This document shows positions 1 to 9,772 of a DNA stretch of 64,000 nucleotides, piece after piece. The notes beneath the pieces were generated by a model. That model worked only from the letters and a program-made list of their open reading frames with translations. It did not search any database and was not told the DNA's origin. The stretch spans positions 36,842-100,841 of the forward strand of contig JACABB010000016.1 of assembly GCA_013376985.1 (NCBI GenBank), written 5' to 3'. This DNA comes from Bacteroidales bacterium. Its GTDB lineage: Bacteria; Bacteroidota; Bacteroidia; Bacteroidales; Tenuifilaceae. How positions within the stretch are numbered: the first letter of the stretch is position 1; every line of letters begins with the position of its first letter. Both the position numbers and the translations under genes were made by a program.

Positions 1-1
1 T

Positions 2-508
2 GGATTAATGGTTGGTCGGACACCAGAGTACCTAGGGAAAAAAATTGAAGCATTTGAGGTTCAAATGGCTCTGGTTGCCATTCTTGCTCCAAATATTATA
101 ATACTTCTTTTCTCGGCATGGGCTTCGGTGTGTACTTCAGGACTATCAAGTCTTAATAATTCTGGATCTCATGGTCTTTCAGAAATTCTCTATGCTTATG
201 CTTCAGCAGCGGGAAACAACGGTAGTGCTTTTGCGGGACTTAATGCAAACACTGTATTTTACAATTTAACCATTGGTTTTGGAATGCTCATTGGCCGTTT
301 TGGAGTAATAATTCCCGTGATGGCAATAGCAGGAAGCATGGCTAAGAAAAAAATCACTCCACCTTCCTCTGGAACCTTTCATACCGACAATTGGCTTTTT
401 ATTGGGTTGTTAATAGCGATAATCCTTATTGTTGGTGGGCTAACGCATTTTCCTGCTTTATCGCTTGGTCCAATAGCTGAACATTTATTATTGAATTTAA
501 AAATTTGA
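2..508 (+). CDS. kdpA: KdpA, potassium-transporting ATPase subunit A (C-terminal part, cut by window start)
   Basis: This is the C-terminal third of the K+-selective channel-like subunit of the KdpFABC uptake pump in the inner membrane. The visible start of the reading frame, [20 protein letters not shown], is a hallmark KdpA stretch, and it is followed by hydrophobic segments near residues 25-45, 90-115 and 135-155. The gene begins upstream of the window, so the first ATG at 8 is internal. The last residues, NLKI, come from an A/T-rich linker repeat that also ends kdpB. The gene is followed 72 bp later by kdpB on the same strand. Identity is very secure from sequence and operon context. Confidence 0.96.
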   Translation, partial: GLMVGRTPEYLGKKIEAFEVQMALVAILAPNIIILLFSAWASVCTSGLSSLNNSGSHGLSEILYAYASAAGNNGSAFAGLNANTVFYNLTIGFGMLIGRFGVIIPVMAIAGSMAKKKITPPSSGTFHTDNWLFIGLLIAIILIVGGLTHFPALSLGPIAEHLLLNLKI

Positions 509-580
509 AGATGTGTCAATTTGAAAATTACACACATCTTATCATTATGAAATTGTTTTCAAATCTTCAAATTAAATTTT
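488..580. repeat. A/T-rich linker repeat with hairpins between kdpA and kdpB
   Basis: The spacer holds direct and inverted copies of an AATTTGAAGATG / CATCTTCAAATT type motif, including an AAGATGTGT...ACACATCTT stem. A closely similar block occupies the kdpB-kdpC spacer. The block overlaps the last codons of kdpA. Its effect on transcript stability or translation is a guess. Confidence 0.6.
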
Positions 581-2662
581 ATGGGCACAAAGCAAAACAG
601 TAGTCTTTTTAATAAGAAGATATTGTTACAGGCCTCAAAGGATAGTTTAATCAAGTTGAACCCCGCTTTGTTGATTAAAAACCCTGTTATTTTTATTGTG
701 GCAATAGGTTCGATTCTTACCACAATCATACTATTTGCAGGTATTTTCCAAGGACATTTTTCGCCTTTCAACCTTCAAATAGCCATCTGGCTTTGGGTTA
801 CTGTATTATTTGCCAATTTCTCCGAAGCTATTGCCGAAGGCAGAGGAAAAGCTCAAGCAGATAGTTTGCGTAAAAACCGCACACAGGCCAAAGCTCGTAA
901 ATTAGATGGTAAACAGGAGATTTCAGTATTTGCAACCGAATTGAATAAGGGCGATATAGTCATTTGCGAAGCTGGTGATGCAATTCCTTCTGATGGTGAA
1001 GTGATTGAAGGCGTTGCCAGCGTTGATGAATCGGCAATTACAGGCGAATCAGCTCCAGTTATCCGCGAAAGTGGGGGGGATCGTTCAGCAGTTACTGGAG
1101 GAACAAAGGTAATCAGCGACAGAATTTTGGTCCGTATAACAACAGAACCTGGCAGTACATTTCTTGATCGCATGATAACTCTGGTTGAAGGTGCTAAACG
1201 TCAGAAAACACCCAATGAAATAGCACTATCAATTCTTCTTTCGGGTTTATCTATTATTTTTCTTTTGGCAGTAGCTACACTTCCAGCATTCTTCGGGTAC
1301 AGCCTTTCTGCTTCGGGTTTACCTATGTCACAAAACTTATCAATCCCCGTACTAATTGCTCTGTTGGTTTGTCTTATTCCAACAACTATAGGCGGTTTGC
1401 TGAGTGCAATTGGAATTAGCGGGATGGATAGGCTTATTCAGCATAATGTTATTGCTACTAGCGGGCGTGCTATTGAGGCTGCTGGAGATGTTGATGTTCT
1501 CTTGCTTGATAAAACAGGAACAATCACGTTAGGCAACCGCATGGCTACTAATTTTATTCCAGCTGATGGGGTAACTATTGAAGAACTTGCTGATGCAGCC
1601 CAACTTTCATCATTATCGGACGAAACACCCGAAGGGCGTTCAATTGTTGTTCTTGCTAAGGAACAATTCAATATTCGTGGTCGTGATGTTCATCAATTAA
1701 ACGCATCGTTTATCCCTTTTACAGCACAATCTAGGATGAGTGGTGTTGATTTAAAGACCGATGTAAGTGTGGTTAAAATTCGCAAAGGTGCATCTGATGT
1801 CATCCGTACTTTTGTGCAAAATAATAATGGATTTTACCCTCAAAAAATTCAGGATACAGTATCTGAACTTGCACGGCAAGGTGCAACACCGCTGGTTGTT
1901 GCAAAGGATAATAGGATACTTGGCGTTGTACATCTAAAAGATATAGTAAAAGGGGGTATTAGGCAACGTTTTGCCGAATTACGCAAAATGGGTATTAAAA
2001 CCGTAATGATTACTGGTGATAATCCATTGACTGCTGCGGCCATTGCTGCCGAGGCAGGAGTTGATGATTTTATGGCCGAAGCAACACCCGAAGATAAGTT
2101 ACGCCGTATTCGTGAAGAACAGGCAAATGGGCATTTGGTGGGTATGATTGGTGATGGCACTAACGATGCCCCAGCCCTTGCTCAAGCCGATATTGGAATT
2201 GCCATGAATACTGGAACACAGGCAGCTCGTGAAGCAGGTAATATGGTTGATCTCGATAGCAACCCAACAAAGTTGATTGAAGTGGTAGAGGTAGGCAAAC
2301 AGCTACTTATGACGCGAGGATCTCTCACCACCTTTAGCATAGCCAATGATGTGGCAAAATATTTTGCCATTATCCCAGCTATTGCCATTGGACTGTATGC
2401 TGGAACAACGGAGGTAGGGCCACTTTCTGTACTGAATATTATGAATCTAGGTTCGCCTCAAAGCGCAATTCTGAGTGCTGTAATATTCAACGCTATTATC
2501 ATTATACTATTAGTTCCTCTGGCTTTAAAGGGCGTACGTTACCGTCCTGTATCGGCAAATGCAGCATTAACCCGAAACCTTTTGATATTTGGTTTGGGTG
2601 GGATTATTGCACCATTCATTGGCATTAAACTTATTGATATCATTATTAATTTGAAAATTTGA
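581..2662 (+). CDS. kdpB: KdpB, potassium-transporting P-type ATPase subunit
   Basis: KdpB is the ATP-hydrolysing P-type subunit of the high-affinity K+ pump KdpFABC in the inner membrane. At 693 residues it has the normal family length. The TGES actuator motif is at residues 154-157, the phosphorylated Asp is D310 in DKTGT, and the hinge motif GDGTNDAP lies near residue 525. Membrane segments sit near residues 35-80, 210-280 and in the last 120 residues. It lies between kdpA and kdpC in the standard order, and its C-terminal NLKI is encoded by the same linker repeat that ends kdpA. No oddity is seen in the catalytic motifs. Confidence 0.98.
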   Translation: MGTKQNSSLFNKKILLQASKDSLIKLNPALLIKNPVIFIVAIGSILTTIILFAGIFQGHFSPFNLQIAIWLWVTVLFANFSEAIAEGRGKAQADSLRKNRTQAKARKLDGKQEISVFATELNKGDIVICEAGDAIPSDGEVIEGVASVDESAITGESAPVIRESGGDRSAVTGGTKVISDRILVRITTEPGSTFLDRMITLVEGAKRQKTPNEIALSILLSGLSIIFLLAVATLPAFFGYSLSASGLPMSQNLSIPVLIALLVCLIPTTIGGLLSAIGISGMDRLIQHNVIATSGRAIEAAGDVDVLLLDKTGTITLGNRMATNFIPADGVTIEELADAAQLSSLSDETPEGRSIVVLAKEQFNIRGRDVHQLNASFIPFTAQSRMSGVDLKTDVSVVKIRKGASDVIRTFVQNNNGFYPQKIQDTVSELARQGATPLVVAKDNRILGVVHLKDIVKGGIRQRFAELRKMGIKTVMITGDNPLTAAAIAAEAGVDDFMAEATPEDKLRRIREEQANGHLVGMIGDGTNDAPALAQADIGIAMNTGTQAAREAGNMVDLDSNPTKLIEVVEVGKQLLMTRGSLTTFSIANDVAKYFAIIPAIAIGLYAGTTEVGPLSVLNIMNLGSPQSAILSAVIFNAIIIILLVPLALKGVRYRPVSANAALTRNLLIFGLGGIIAPFIGIKLIDIIINLKI

Positions 2663-2743
2663 AGATGAAAAAATTTGAAAATTAAAACGGAATCTATAAT
2701 CATTTTCAAATCTTCAAATTGGTACATTTTCAAATTGAAATCT
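2647..2743. repeat. A/T-rich linker repeat between kdpB and kdpC
   Basis: This is the second copy of the linker block: AATTTGAAGATG on one side and TTTTCAAATCTTCAAATT on the other can form a long stem. It overlaps the kdpB stop codon and ends immediately before the chosen kdpC start. Confidence 0.6.
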
Positions 2744-3337
2744 ATGAAAACACTCATAACATCTTTAAAAATCTTCCTGTTCTTCACCGTATTAACAGGA
2801 GTTATATACCCCCTTTTTGTTACGGGAATAGCACAGTTATTATTTCCAAATAAAGCAAATGGAAGTTTAATAATTAAAGACAATAAGGCGATTGGAAGTG
2901 AACTTATCGGGCAACAATTCGATAGTTCCATTTATTTTACCTCACGCCCTTCAGCTATTTCATATAACCCTTTACCATCAGGGGGTTCAAATTATGGGTT
3001 AACAAATATAAAATTGAAAAACCTTGTTGTAGAACGTAAACATAAATTTATTACTTTTAATCGATTAGATAGTTTAACCGTAGTTCCTTCCGAAATGCTG
3101 TTTGCTTCAGCAAGTGGATTGGATCCGCATACATCGCCAAGCGCAGCATTACTTCAGGTTGATAGAATTGCCAAGGCTAGAGGATTTGATTCATCTCAAA
3201 AACAGCAATTAATCGATTTGATTCAAAGTAAAACGGAGGAAATGCAATTTGGTCTTCTTGGAGAGCCAAGAATTAACATCTTGAATTTAAATATTGCACT
3301 TGATAAACTTGACCAGAATATTACAAATAACAAATAA
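2744..3337 (+). CDS. kdpC: KdpC, potassium-transporting ATPase subunit C
   Basis: KdpC is the single-span accessory subunit that stabilises the KdpFABC complex and raises ATP affinity. From the ATG at 2744 it has 197 residues, a usual length, with one N-terminal membrane helix (about residues 8-28) and typical motifs FTSRPSA, LFASASGLDPHTSP and QVDRIAKARGFD. An in-frame ATG at 2675 would add 23 residues read from the linker repeat with no family counterpart, so I reject it. The gene is followed 11 bp later by a HAMP-domain gene, so the operon continues. Confidence 0.95.
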   Translation: MKTLITSLKIFLFFTVLTGVIYPLFVTGIAQLLFPNKANGSLIIKDNKAIGSELIGQQFDSSIYFTSRPSAISYNPLPSGGSNYGLTNIKLKNLVVERKHKFITFNRLDSLTVVPSEMLFASASGLDPHTSPSAALLQVDRIAKARGFDSSQKQQLIDLIQSKTEEMQFGLLGEPRINILNLNIALDKLDQNITNNK

Positions 3338-3348
3338 AATCGATATTT

Positions 3349-4125
3349 ATGAAAACTTCAATTCGTAGTAGAAAATTTACAATGGGTATGATTCTTTTCT
3401 TGGTAATCATATTATTGTTATCAGTTTCCTCTGGTTACTACCTTAACAAATTATCGAGTAAAACCAGTGCAATCTTAAATGAAAATCATTATTCCGTTGT
3501 ATATGCACGAGATATGTCGGAAAACCTGATAAATATAAATCAGAGTATTATCAATTGCTCTTTAACAAACAAAAAACCTGATACTTTAGCAATTAATAGT
3601 GAGTTTAATTTATTTAATAAATCACTTAAATTAGAAAAAAATAATATAACAGAAATTGGCGAAGACGCACTTGCATCTGATATTGAAAAGAATTATAATG
3701 ATTATCGTGCTTATGTTATTGAAATTATAAAACAACCAAACCCTGATGTTAAGGTTCTTAATCTGCAAAAGAAATTTGATAATGTATATCAACAATTAAT
3801 ACTTTTGTCTAAAATGAATGAGAAGGCGATTGAAGTAAAAACTGTTGATGCTAAAATTTCGGCAAAAAGATTTACCTTACAGATGACATTTATTGGGACA
3901 TTGTGTTTTTTAATTGCTTATGGTTATACCTTTATCTTTTCATCGTATTTCAATGATCGATTTTATAAATTGTATAATGGTATAAAAGAAGTAGTTGCTA
4001 GTAATTACAGGGAGAGAATTCATCTTAAGGGGAGTGATGAATTGAGCGAAATGTCGTTGATTATTAACGAAATGACCGAAAAGTTAGATAAAGAGGACAA
4101 AACAAAAGTTGTTTCAATAGATTAG
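3349..4125 (+). CDS. Membrane sensor-like protein with a HAMP domain, no kinase domain
   Basis: This 258-residue protein has an N-terminal membrane helix (about residues 12-31), an extracytoplasmic helical region of about 140 residues resembling a four-helix-bundle sensor, a second helix (about 173-197), and a HAMP-like linker with the pattern LKGSDELSEMS and then INEMTEKL. It then stops, with no histidine kinase or methyl-accepting domain. It sits 11 bp after kdpC and 40 bp before kdpD, so it is very probably co-transcribed with the Kdp system. A role as an extra sensory input or partner for KdpD is an inference from position only. Confidence 0.75.
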   Translation: MKTSIRSRKFTMGMILFLVIILLLSVSSGYYLNKLSSKTSAILNENHYSVVYARDMSENLININQSIINCSLTNKKPDTLAINSEFNLFNKSLKLEKNNITEIGEDALASDIEKNYNDYRAYVIEIIKQPNPDVKVLNLQKKFDNVYQQLILLSKMNEKAIEVKTVDAKISAKRFTLQMTFIGTLCFLIAYGYTFIFSSYFNDRFYKLYNGIKEVVASNYRERIHLKGSDELSEMSLIINEMTEKLDKEDKTKVVSID

Positions 4126-4165
4126 GAGAAGTTATTAAGCGAATTCTTTGAAGAAATGATAACCG

Positions 4166-6844
4166 ATGAACCTAGATGAGAATCGTCCAGATCCTGATGA
4201 ACTTCTTGCATCTCTAAAACTCGAAGAGGAAAAAAGCAAGAGGGGAAAATTAAAGATATTCTTTGGTATGTGCGCTGGTGTTGGCAAAACATTTACAATG
4301 CTACAGTCTGCACATGCCGATAAATCCAAAGGTATTGATATAGTTATTGGATACATTGAATCGCATAATCGGAGCGAAACAAACGAGCTTATTAACGGGT
4401 TGGAGTTGGTGCCACGTAAGAAATATGAATACAAAGGTTCATTGCTTCAGGAGGTTGATATTGATGCGATTATTGCTAGGAAACCCCATGTTGTACTTAT
4501 CGATGAATTTGCCCACACCAATGCTCCGGGGAGTCGGCATTTGAAACGGTATCAGGATGTAATTGAGATTCTTGATAGTGGAATTGATGTTTATACAACA
4601 GTGAACGTTCAGCATATTGAGAGTCGTTCCGATACAGTTGCCCAGATAACAGGTATTACCATTCGTGAAACATTGCCCGATGAGGTTTTTGAGAGCGCCG
4701 ATGATATTGAATTAGTTGATATTACTCCCGATGAGCTCTTGCAGCGTTTTTCGGAAGGGAAGGTATACGCCCCAGAACGTTCTCGGGAAGCAATTCAGAA
4801 TTTTTTCCGTAAAGGAAATATTACTGCTTTACGCGAAATGGCTTTGCGTATTGTGGCGGATAGGGTTGATAAACAGCTTCGGCAGTACATGCAGCAGAAG
4901 CGCATTCTAGGCCCTTGGAAATCGGGTTTACATCTAATGGCAGTGATTGGGCCTAGCCCAGAATCAGCGAAACTAATTCGATGGGCAAAAAACCTATCAT
5001 CCACAATGGGGGCTACATTGTTGGCTTTGTATGTTGAAACGCCAGTAAAACTGACAATTGCACAGCAAGATCAACTTACAAAAAACATCAACCTTGCTAA
5101 ACAATTAAGTGCTGAATTTACAACAACATCTGGTGATGATATTGTAAAAGCAATTCTTAGCGTTGCTCAAAAAGAGAATATTTCTCATATCGTGATTGGT
5201 AAACCAAGACATCGTACACTTTACTCGATGCTGGTTTTGGGGAATTTTGTAAATAAGCTAATTAGGCATAGCGGAAATATCGATGTATATGTAATGGGGT
5301 CAGATTCCGCCCACAGCAATCAGTACTTGAAGTATATTGGCTTTCCTGCATTTACATCTAACTTTTCACAGTATTTTTTTGCAGGCATTATCACATTGCT
5401 TACTGCTTTGGTATTCTTTCCTTTCAAGGATATAATTGCATATCAAATAGTAGCCTTTGCACTTCTTTTTGTAGTTTCAATACTCTCCATTTTTCTTGGA
5501 ATCGGTCCAATTCTTCTCTCGGCTACACTAAGCGCACTTCTTTGGGACTATTTCTTCATTCCGCCGTCATTTACTTTGCATATAGGCAAGCCAGAGGACG
5601 TGTTAATGCTTGTTATGTATTTTATTATCGCTTTGCTTAATGGTGTATTAACGGCAAGGGTTCGTAATCAGCAGCGATTAACTAGGGAGAGAGAAGAGCG
5701 AACCAGTGCACTCTATCATCTTACCAAGGGATTATCGTTTGCTTCTGGAATTGATGAGGTTGTTAAGGTTTCTGCCGATGGAATAAATAAGTTTTTTGGG
5801 TTTAACAGTGCAATCATTCTCCAAGAAGGGATGAATGAACTTGATCCTCATATTGTGAATAAAACGGACTTAAAATTTTCAACTTCGGAAATAAGTATAG
5901 CATCTTGGGTGTTTCAGCACCTAAAGAAAGCAGGCAAATATACGGATACGTTGCCTTCTACTGACTTCACATTCTATCCTCTCAATACCAATAGAATGCA
6001 TCTAGGAGTTGTAGCGGTTAAACACATTAAGGCTTTTAATGCTGATGAAGAGGTTTTCTGGGACACCTTTAAAACTCAAATATCCAATGCTTTAGAACGT
6101 GAGTTTTTGAACGATCTTGCCCGAAGAGCATCAATCCTGAACGAATCGGATAAACTTTATAAAACGCTGTTTAACTCCATATCGCACGAGCTTCGAATTC
6201 CTGTTGCAACCATCATGGGTGCATCCGATTCGCTTCTAACGATTGCTCACGATGAACAAACGCATAATAGTTTATGTAACGAGATTTTTACTGCCTCGGA
6301 ACGTCTTAACCGCCTTATTGAGAATCTTCTGAATATGTCGAGGCTTGAATCTGGAAGGATATCTCCTCGACTCGATTGGCACGATGTGAACGATTTGGTG
6401 AACAAGGTTACCGAAAACCTGAAAACAGAGTTCCAAAATTTCAAATTGGAGGTTGTGATTCCCGAAAATATGCCTTTAGTTAAAATTGATTTTGGATTGA
6501 TGGAGCAAGTAATTCATAATCTTTTATTCAACGCAACTCAGTATTCACCGTATCAAACCACAATTAGAATCAAACTTTACTATGATAAGCCTAATTTGAT
6601 TATATTGGTCATGGATCGAGGCCTTGGTTTTCCTAAAAATGCTATTCCTTTTGTATTCGATAAGTTTTATAGGGTAGAAGGTACAAAATCAGGAGGCACA
6701 GGCTTGGGTTTATCTATTGTTAAAGGTTTTGTAGAAGCCCATAACGGAACTGTAAAAATTGAGAACAGACAAAACGGGGGATCAAAAATTTCAATTAAAA
6801 TACCCACGGATGTACCAGATTTCGGATTAATCCAACATGAGTAA
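4166..6844 (+). CDS. kdpD: KdpD, sensor histidine kinase for potassium limitation
   Basis: KdpD is the membrane sensor kinase that phosphorylates KdpE when K+ is limiting or turgor changes. The 892 residues hold the N-terminal KdpD domain with a Walker A motif (GMCAGVGKT, residues 34-42), a Usp-like domain (about 250-370), four closely spaced membrane helices (about 400-495), a GAF-like region, a HisKA domain with the phosphorylated H674 in SISHELRIP, and a HATPase domain with GTGLGLSIV. The start at 4166 gives the usual short lead before KIFFGMCAGVGKT. It overlaps kdpE by 8 bp, which suggests translational coupling. Confidence 0.97.
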   Translation: MNLDENRPDPDELLASLKLEEEKSKRGKLKIFFGMCAGVGKTFTMLQSAHADKSKGIDIVIGYIESHNRSETNELINGLELVPRKKYEYKGSLLQEVDIDAIIARKPHVVLIDEFAHTNAPGSRHLKRYQDVIEILDSGIDVYTTVNVQHIESRSDTVAQITGITIRETLPDEVFESADDIELVDITPDELLQRFSEGKVYAPERSREAIQNFFRKGNITALREMALRIVADRVDKQLRQYMQQKRILGPWKSGLHLMAVIGPSPESAKLIRWAKNLSSTMGATLLALYVETPVKLTIAQQDQLTKNINLAKQLSAEFTTTSGDDIVKAILSVAQKENISHIVIGKPRHRTLYSMLVLGNFVNKLIRHSGNIDVYVMGSDSAHSNQYLKYIGFPAFTSNFSQYFFAGIITLLTALVFFPFKDIIAYQIVAFALLFVVSILSIFLGIGPILLSATLSALLWDYFFIPPSFTLHIGKPEDVLMLVMYFIIALLNGVLTARVRNQQRLTREREERTSALYHLTKGLSFASGIDEVVKVSADGINKFFGFNSAIILQEGMNELDPHIVNKTDLKFSTSEISIASWVFQHLKKAGKYTDTLPSTDFTFYPLNTNRMHLGVVAVKHIKAFNADEEVFWDTFKTQISNALEREFLNDLARRASILNESDKLYKTLFNSISHELRIPVATIMGASDSLLTIAHDEQTHNSLCNEIFTASERLNRLIENLLNMSRLESGRISPRLDWHDVNDLVNKVTENLKTEFQNFKLEVVIPENMPLVKIDFGLMEQVIHNLLFNATQYSPYQTTIRIKLYYDKPNLIILVMDRGLGFPKNAIPFVFDKFYRVEGTKSGGTGLGLSIVKGFVEAHNGTVKIENRQNGGSKISIKIPTDVPDFGLIQHE

Positions 6845-7541
6845 TTCTATGAGTTTTGAAAATTTAATACTGGTTATTGACGATGAAGTTCAGATTAGGC
6901 GTTTGCTTGAGATTACCTTAAATGCTGACGGATATAAGGTAAAAGAGGCAACAACTGGTAAAGATGGCTTAATTGCTGCTGTTACTTATAACCCATCGCT
7001 TATCATTCTTGATTTAGGCCTTCCCGATGAAGATGGAATTATTATCTTGAAGCGTTTAAGGGAATGGTATAAAAACCCAATTATTATTCTCTCTGTTAGG
7101 AGTTCAGAGGATGATATTATTAATGCGTTGGACAATGGTGCGAACGATTATCTTACAAAACCATTCCGAACAGGGGAACTACGAGCCAGAATAAGATCCG
7201 CTTTTCGATTGATAAAAATTGAAACAGAGAATAACCCGATACTCACATTTCAATCTCTAATAATTGATTTAACAAATCATTCGGTAAAGAAGAATAACGA
7301 ATTGCTAAAACTCACAACCACCGAGTTTTCACTTCTAGCTCTTCTTGCTAAAAATGCAGGAAAAGTATTAACCCACCAGTATATACTAAAAGAAGTTTGG
7401 GGTTATGGCTATATCGATCAAACCCAGTATTTACGAGTATTTGTAGCGCAACTCCGTAAAAAAATTGAGGATGATCCCGCTAAACCTAAATTCATCCTAA
7501 CCGAATCAGGTATTGGTTATAGGTTTAGCGAATCACTTTGA
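6837..7541 (+). CDS. kdpE: KdpE, response regulator
   Basis: KdpE is an OmpR-type response regulator that activates the kdp operon on phosphorylation by KdpD. The 234 residues hold a receiver domain with acidic pocket DD near residues 15-16, phosphoacceptor D59 in LDLGLPDEDG and K108 in LTKPF, and a C-terminal winged helix with the TTEFSLLALLAKNAGKVLTH and YLRVFVAQLRKKIE patterns. It starts inside the kdpD end (8 bp overlap) and is the last gene of the operon; an inverted-repeat element follows about 16 bp after the stop. Confidence 0.96.
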   Translation: MSNSMSFENLILVIDDEVQIRRLLEITLNADGYKVKEATTGKDGLIAAVTYNPSLIILDLGLPDEDGIIILKRLREWYKNPIIILSVRSSEDDIINALDNGANDYLTKPFRTGELRARIRSAFRLIKIETENNPILTFQSLIIDLTNHSVKKNNELLKLTTTEFSLLALLAKNAGKVLTHQYILKEVWGYGYIDQTQYLRVFVAQLRKKIEDDPAKPKFILTESGIGYRFSESL

Positions 7542-7557
7542 ACAGACTCTTAATAGT

Positions 7558-7792
7558 TTAACGTCAGTTCGATGTAAGAAATGTGATAATGTGTTTATTT
7601 GCAGAGGTATATGGTTATTTGGTATAATGTGGATGGTTGGAATGATGGATAACAAAGGGTTAGATTTTTGCTTCTTTCTTCCATTTTTCCATTATTCCAG
7701 CACTCCATTGTTTCAAATAAAAAAATTTGACTGATACACAGATTAATACATTGTTTATATATCGAACTGACGTTAGTTTAGTTCGATGTAAG
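7558..7792. repeat. Short inverted-repeat (MITE-like) element, composite copy
   Basis: The end sequence AACGTCAGTTCGATGTAAG is present at 7560-7578, its inverse (ATCGAACTGACGTTA) at 7761-7775, and a further partial direct copy at 7780-7792. The same ends occur near 36115, 38203, 51646 and 55878. The interior has no convincing coding capacity. This element fills the gap between kdpE and the DUF47 gene. Confidence 0.6.
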
Positions 7793-7822
7793 CTGTACAA
7801 TACGATTTATTGCAGCAAATTA

Positions 7823-8473
7823 CTACGCCATCTTCACAAGAATAGTCTTGATAGCATCGGATACATCTTCCGCTTTATCAACAGCTTTCTCTAGGGTTTC
7901 AAGAATTTCCTTCTTCTTAATCAGTTCAAAAGGATCTTTTTCGTTTTCGAAAAGCATAGAAATACCCATATGGTATAGTTCGTCAGCCTTATTTTCTAGG
8001 GTGTTAATTTTTATACAGGATTGGGTGATTTTTTCATTATTACCACTTGGATCCGTTAAAAGGTTCACTGAAAATTCGATTTCTTTTGCTGCTAAATATA
8101 TAATTTCAGCAAACTCTAAATAAACAGGAATATAGGTTTTTGGTTTGTATAATCTGATTCTTTGCGCAACACCATTAATCGTATCAACTACATCATCAAT
8201 ATTCGATGTGAATTGCTGAATATCTTCTCTGTCAAACGGTGTGATGAAAGATTTATTTAGCTGATCGAAGATTGTATGGGTAAAATCATCTCCAATTTTT
8301 TCGAGATCCTTAATTTGCTTTATATATGTTTCTTGTTGTTCAATGTCTTCTGTGCTAAGTAAAAGTTTTAGTACCTCAGCTGTTTTAATTAGATTTAGTG
8401 CATCTTTTTCAAATAAAGGATAAAAAGAAGGATCTTTTGGAGTAAAATACCTTAAAAATTTGTTGAAATCCAT
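7823..8473 (-). CDS. DUF47 (PhoU-like) family protein, partner of the phosphate transporter
   Basis: This 216-residue, all-helical soluble protein belongs to the DUF47/PhoU-like family, which is usually encoded next to Pit phosphate permeases and thought to modulate them. The features seen are the acidic metal-binding-like stretches and repeated helical pattern with DIEQ...IKDLEKIGDDFTH and INTLENKADELYH, typical of PhoU E/D-K-x-A/G-D motifs. It begins 46 bp downstream of the Pit gene on the same strand, so one transcript is likely. Its effect on transport has not been shown here. Confidence 0.88.
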   Translation of the reverse strand: MDFNKFLRYFTPKDPSFYPLFEKDALNLIKTAEVLKLLLSTEDIEQQETYIKQIKDLEKIGDDFTHTIFDQLNKSFITPFDREDIQQFTSNIDDVVDTINGVAQRIRLYKPKTYIPVYLEFAEIIYLAAKEIEFSVNLLTDPSGNNEKITQSCIKINTLENKADELYHMGISMLFENEKDPFELIKKKEILETLEKAVDKAEDVSDAIKTILVKMA

Positions 8474-8519
8474 ATGGTTAGTTTTTATACGTTAGAATCA
8501 AATTCCAGAATGTAGAAAA

Positions 8520-9506
8520 TTATAATATCCACTTGAGCAAATAGCACATTGAGGCTCCAATGGCTGCTGATATTGGGATTGTTAAAATCCATGCCCAGAA
8601 TATTTTTTTTGTAACACCCCATTTTACTGCAGAAACACCTTTGCGAGATCCAACACCTATAATTGCTCCTGTGATGGTATGGGTTGTACTTACAGGAATG
8701 CCAAAGTGAGTGGCTCCAAAAAGAGTCATTGCCCCAGAAATATCGGAACTAAACCCTTCAAAAGGTTTAAGTTTGGTTATTTTCTGCCCCATTGTTTTAA
8801 CAATTCGCCATCCCCCAAAGAGAGTGCCAAGTGCAATTGCCGTTTGACAGGATAAGATTACCCACAAAGCAATAGGTTCATTCTTGGTTGTATACCCTGT
8901 GACAATAAGCGCAGCCCATATTATCCCCATTGATTTTTGGGCATCGTTTCCTCCATGACCTAGACTCAAAGTTGCTGATGATAGAATTTGAAGTTTTCTG
9001 AAAATCTTATCAACCTTAAATGGCGTTAGTTTTCTACAGATTATTACGACAATTGAAGAAACTATGAACGAGAGGGTCATTCCTAGTAATGGAGCAACAA
9101 CAATAAATGCAACAATTTTTACAACACCAGAGATAACAACAGATCCAACTCCAGAATAAGCAATAGATGCACCAACTAGCCCTCCTACAAGTGTATGCGA
9201 AGAACTAGAAGGAAGTCCCCACCACCATGTCAAAATATTCCATGTTATAGCAGCCACTAAGGCTGCCGCAATAACAGTTAAATTTATTACATCTGGATCA
9301 ACAACTCCCTTCCCAATTGTAGTGGCCACTTTTAATGGGAAAACTGTGAATGCAATAAAATTGAAAAATGCAGCCATAGCCACGGCAGTAAAAGGAGAGA
9401 GCACTTTTGTTGAAACTACAGTTGCTATTGAATTAGCAGAGTCGTGGAAACCGTTAAGAAAATCAAAGATTAGCACAAAGGCGATTACAACATACAAAAG
9501 GGTCAT
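8520..9506 (-). CDS. pit: Inorganic phosphate transporter, Pit family
   Basis: This is a 328-residue inner-membrane phosphate permease of the Pit family (low-affinity, cation-coupled). The N-terminal signature DFLNGFHDSANSIATVVST and the internal repeat signature GGNDAQKSMGI, followed by GIPVSTTHTITGAIIGVG, are diagnostic of the two inverted halves. About nine to ten membrane helices are visible. The length is at the short end of the family because the central cytoplasmic loop is small. The DUF47 gene follows it in the same operon. The 266-bp gap upstream separates it from the divergent RsmB-like gene. Confidence 0.94.
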   Translation of the reverse strand: MTLLYVVIAFVLIFDFLNGFHDSANSIATVVSTKVLSPFTAVAMAAFFNFIAFTVFPLKVATTIGKGVVDPDVINLTVIAAALVAAITWNILTWWWGLPSSSSHTLVGGLVGASIAYSGVGSVVISGVVKIVAFIVVAPLLGMTLSFIVSSIVVIICRKLTPFKVDKIFRKLQILSSATLSLGHGGNDAQKSMGIIWAALIVTGYTTKNEPIALWVILSCQTAIALGTLFGGWRIVKTMGQKITKLKPFEGFSSDISGAMTLFGATHFGIPVSTTHTITGAIIGVGSRKGVSAVKWGVTKKIFWAWILTIPISAAIGASMCYLLKWIL

Positions 9507-9772
9507 ACTATATTGATATATTATTTAAGTCGATCAAGGTAGAAATGTTTAACAAAAGAAATTGGATAAATCACTAAAAATCAAACACATAAAAAATGGA
9601 AAATTGGTATGTTAAGGATTTGTAAAGTAAATATTAAGAATATATTAACCAAAGATTTCAATTAAAATGTTAAAGGAGGTGTTGCGAAACATCATAATGC
9701 CGATCTCTCATTAACTTAGGTTGTTTACATTGAAGTGGTTGACTATCTTTACCCCTTAAATATTGAAATATA

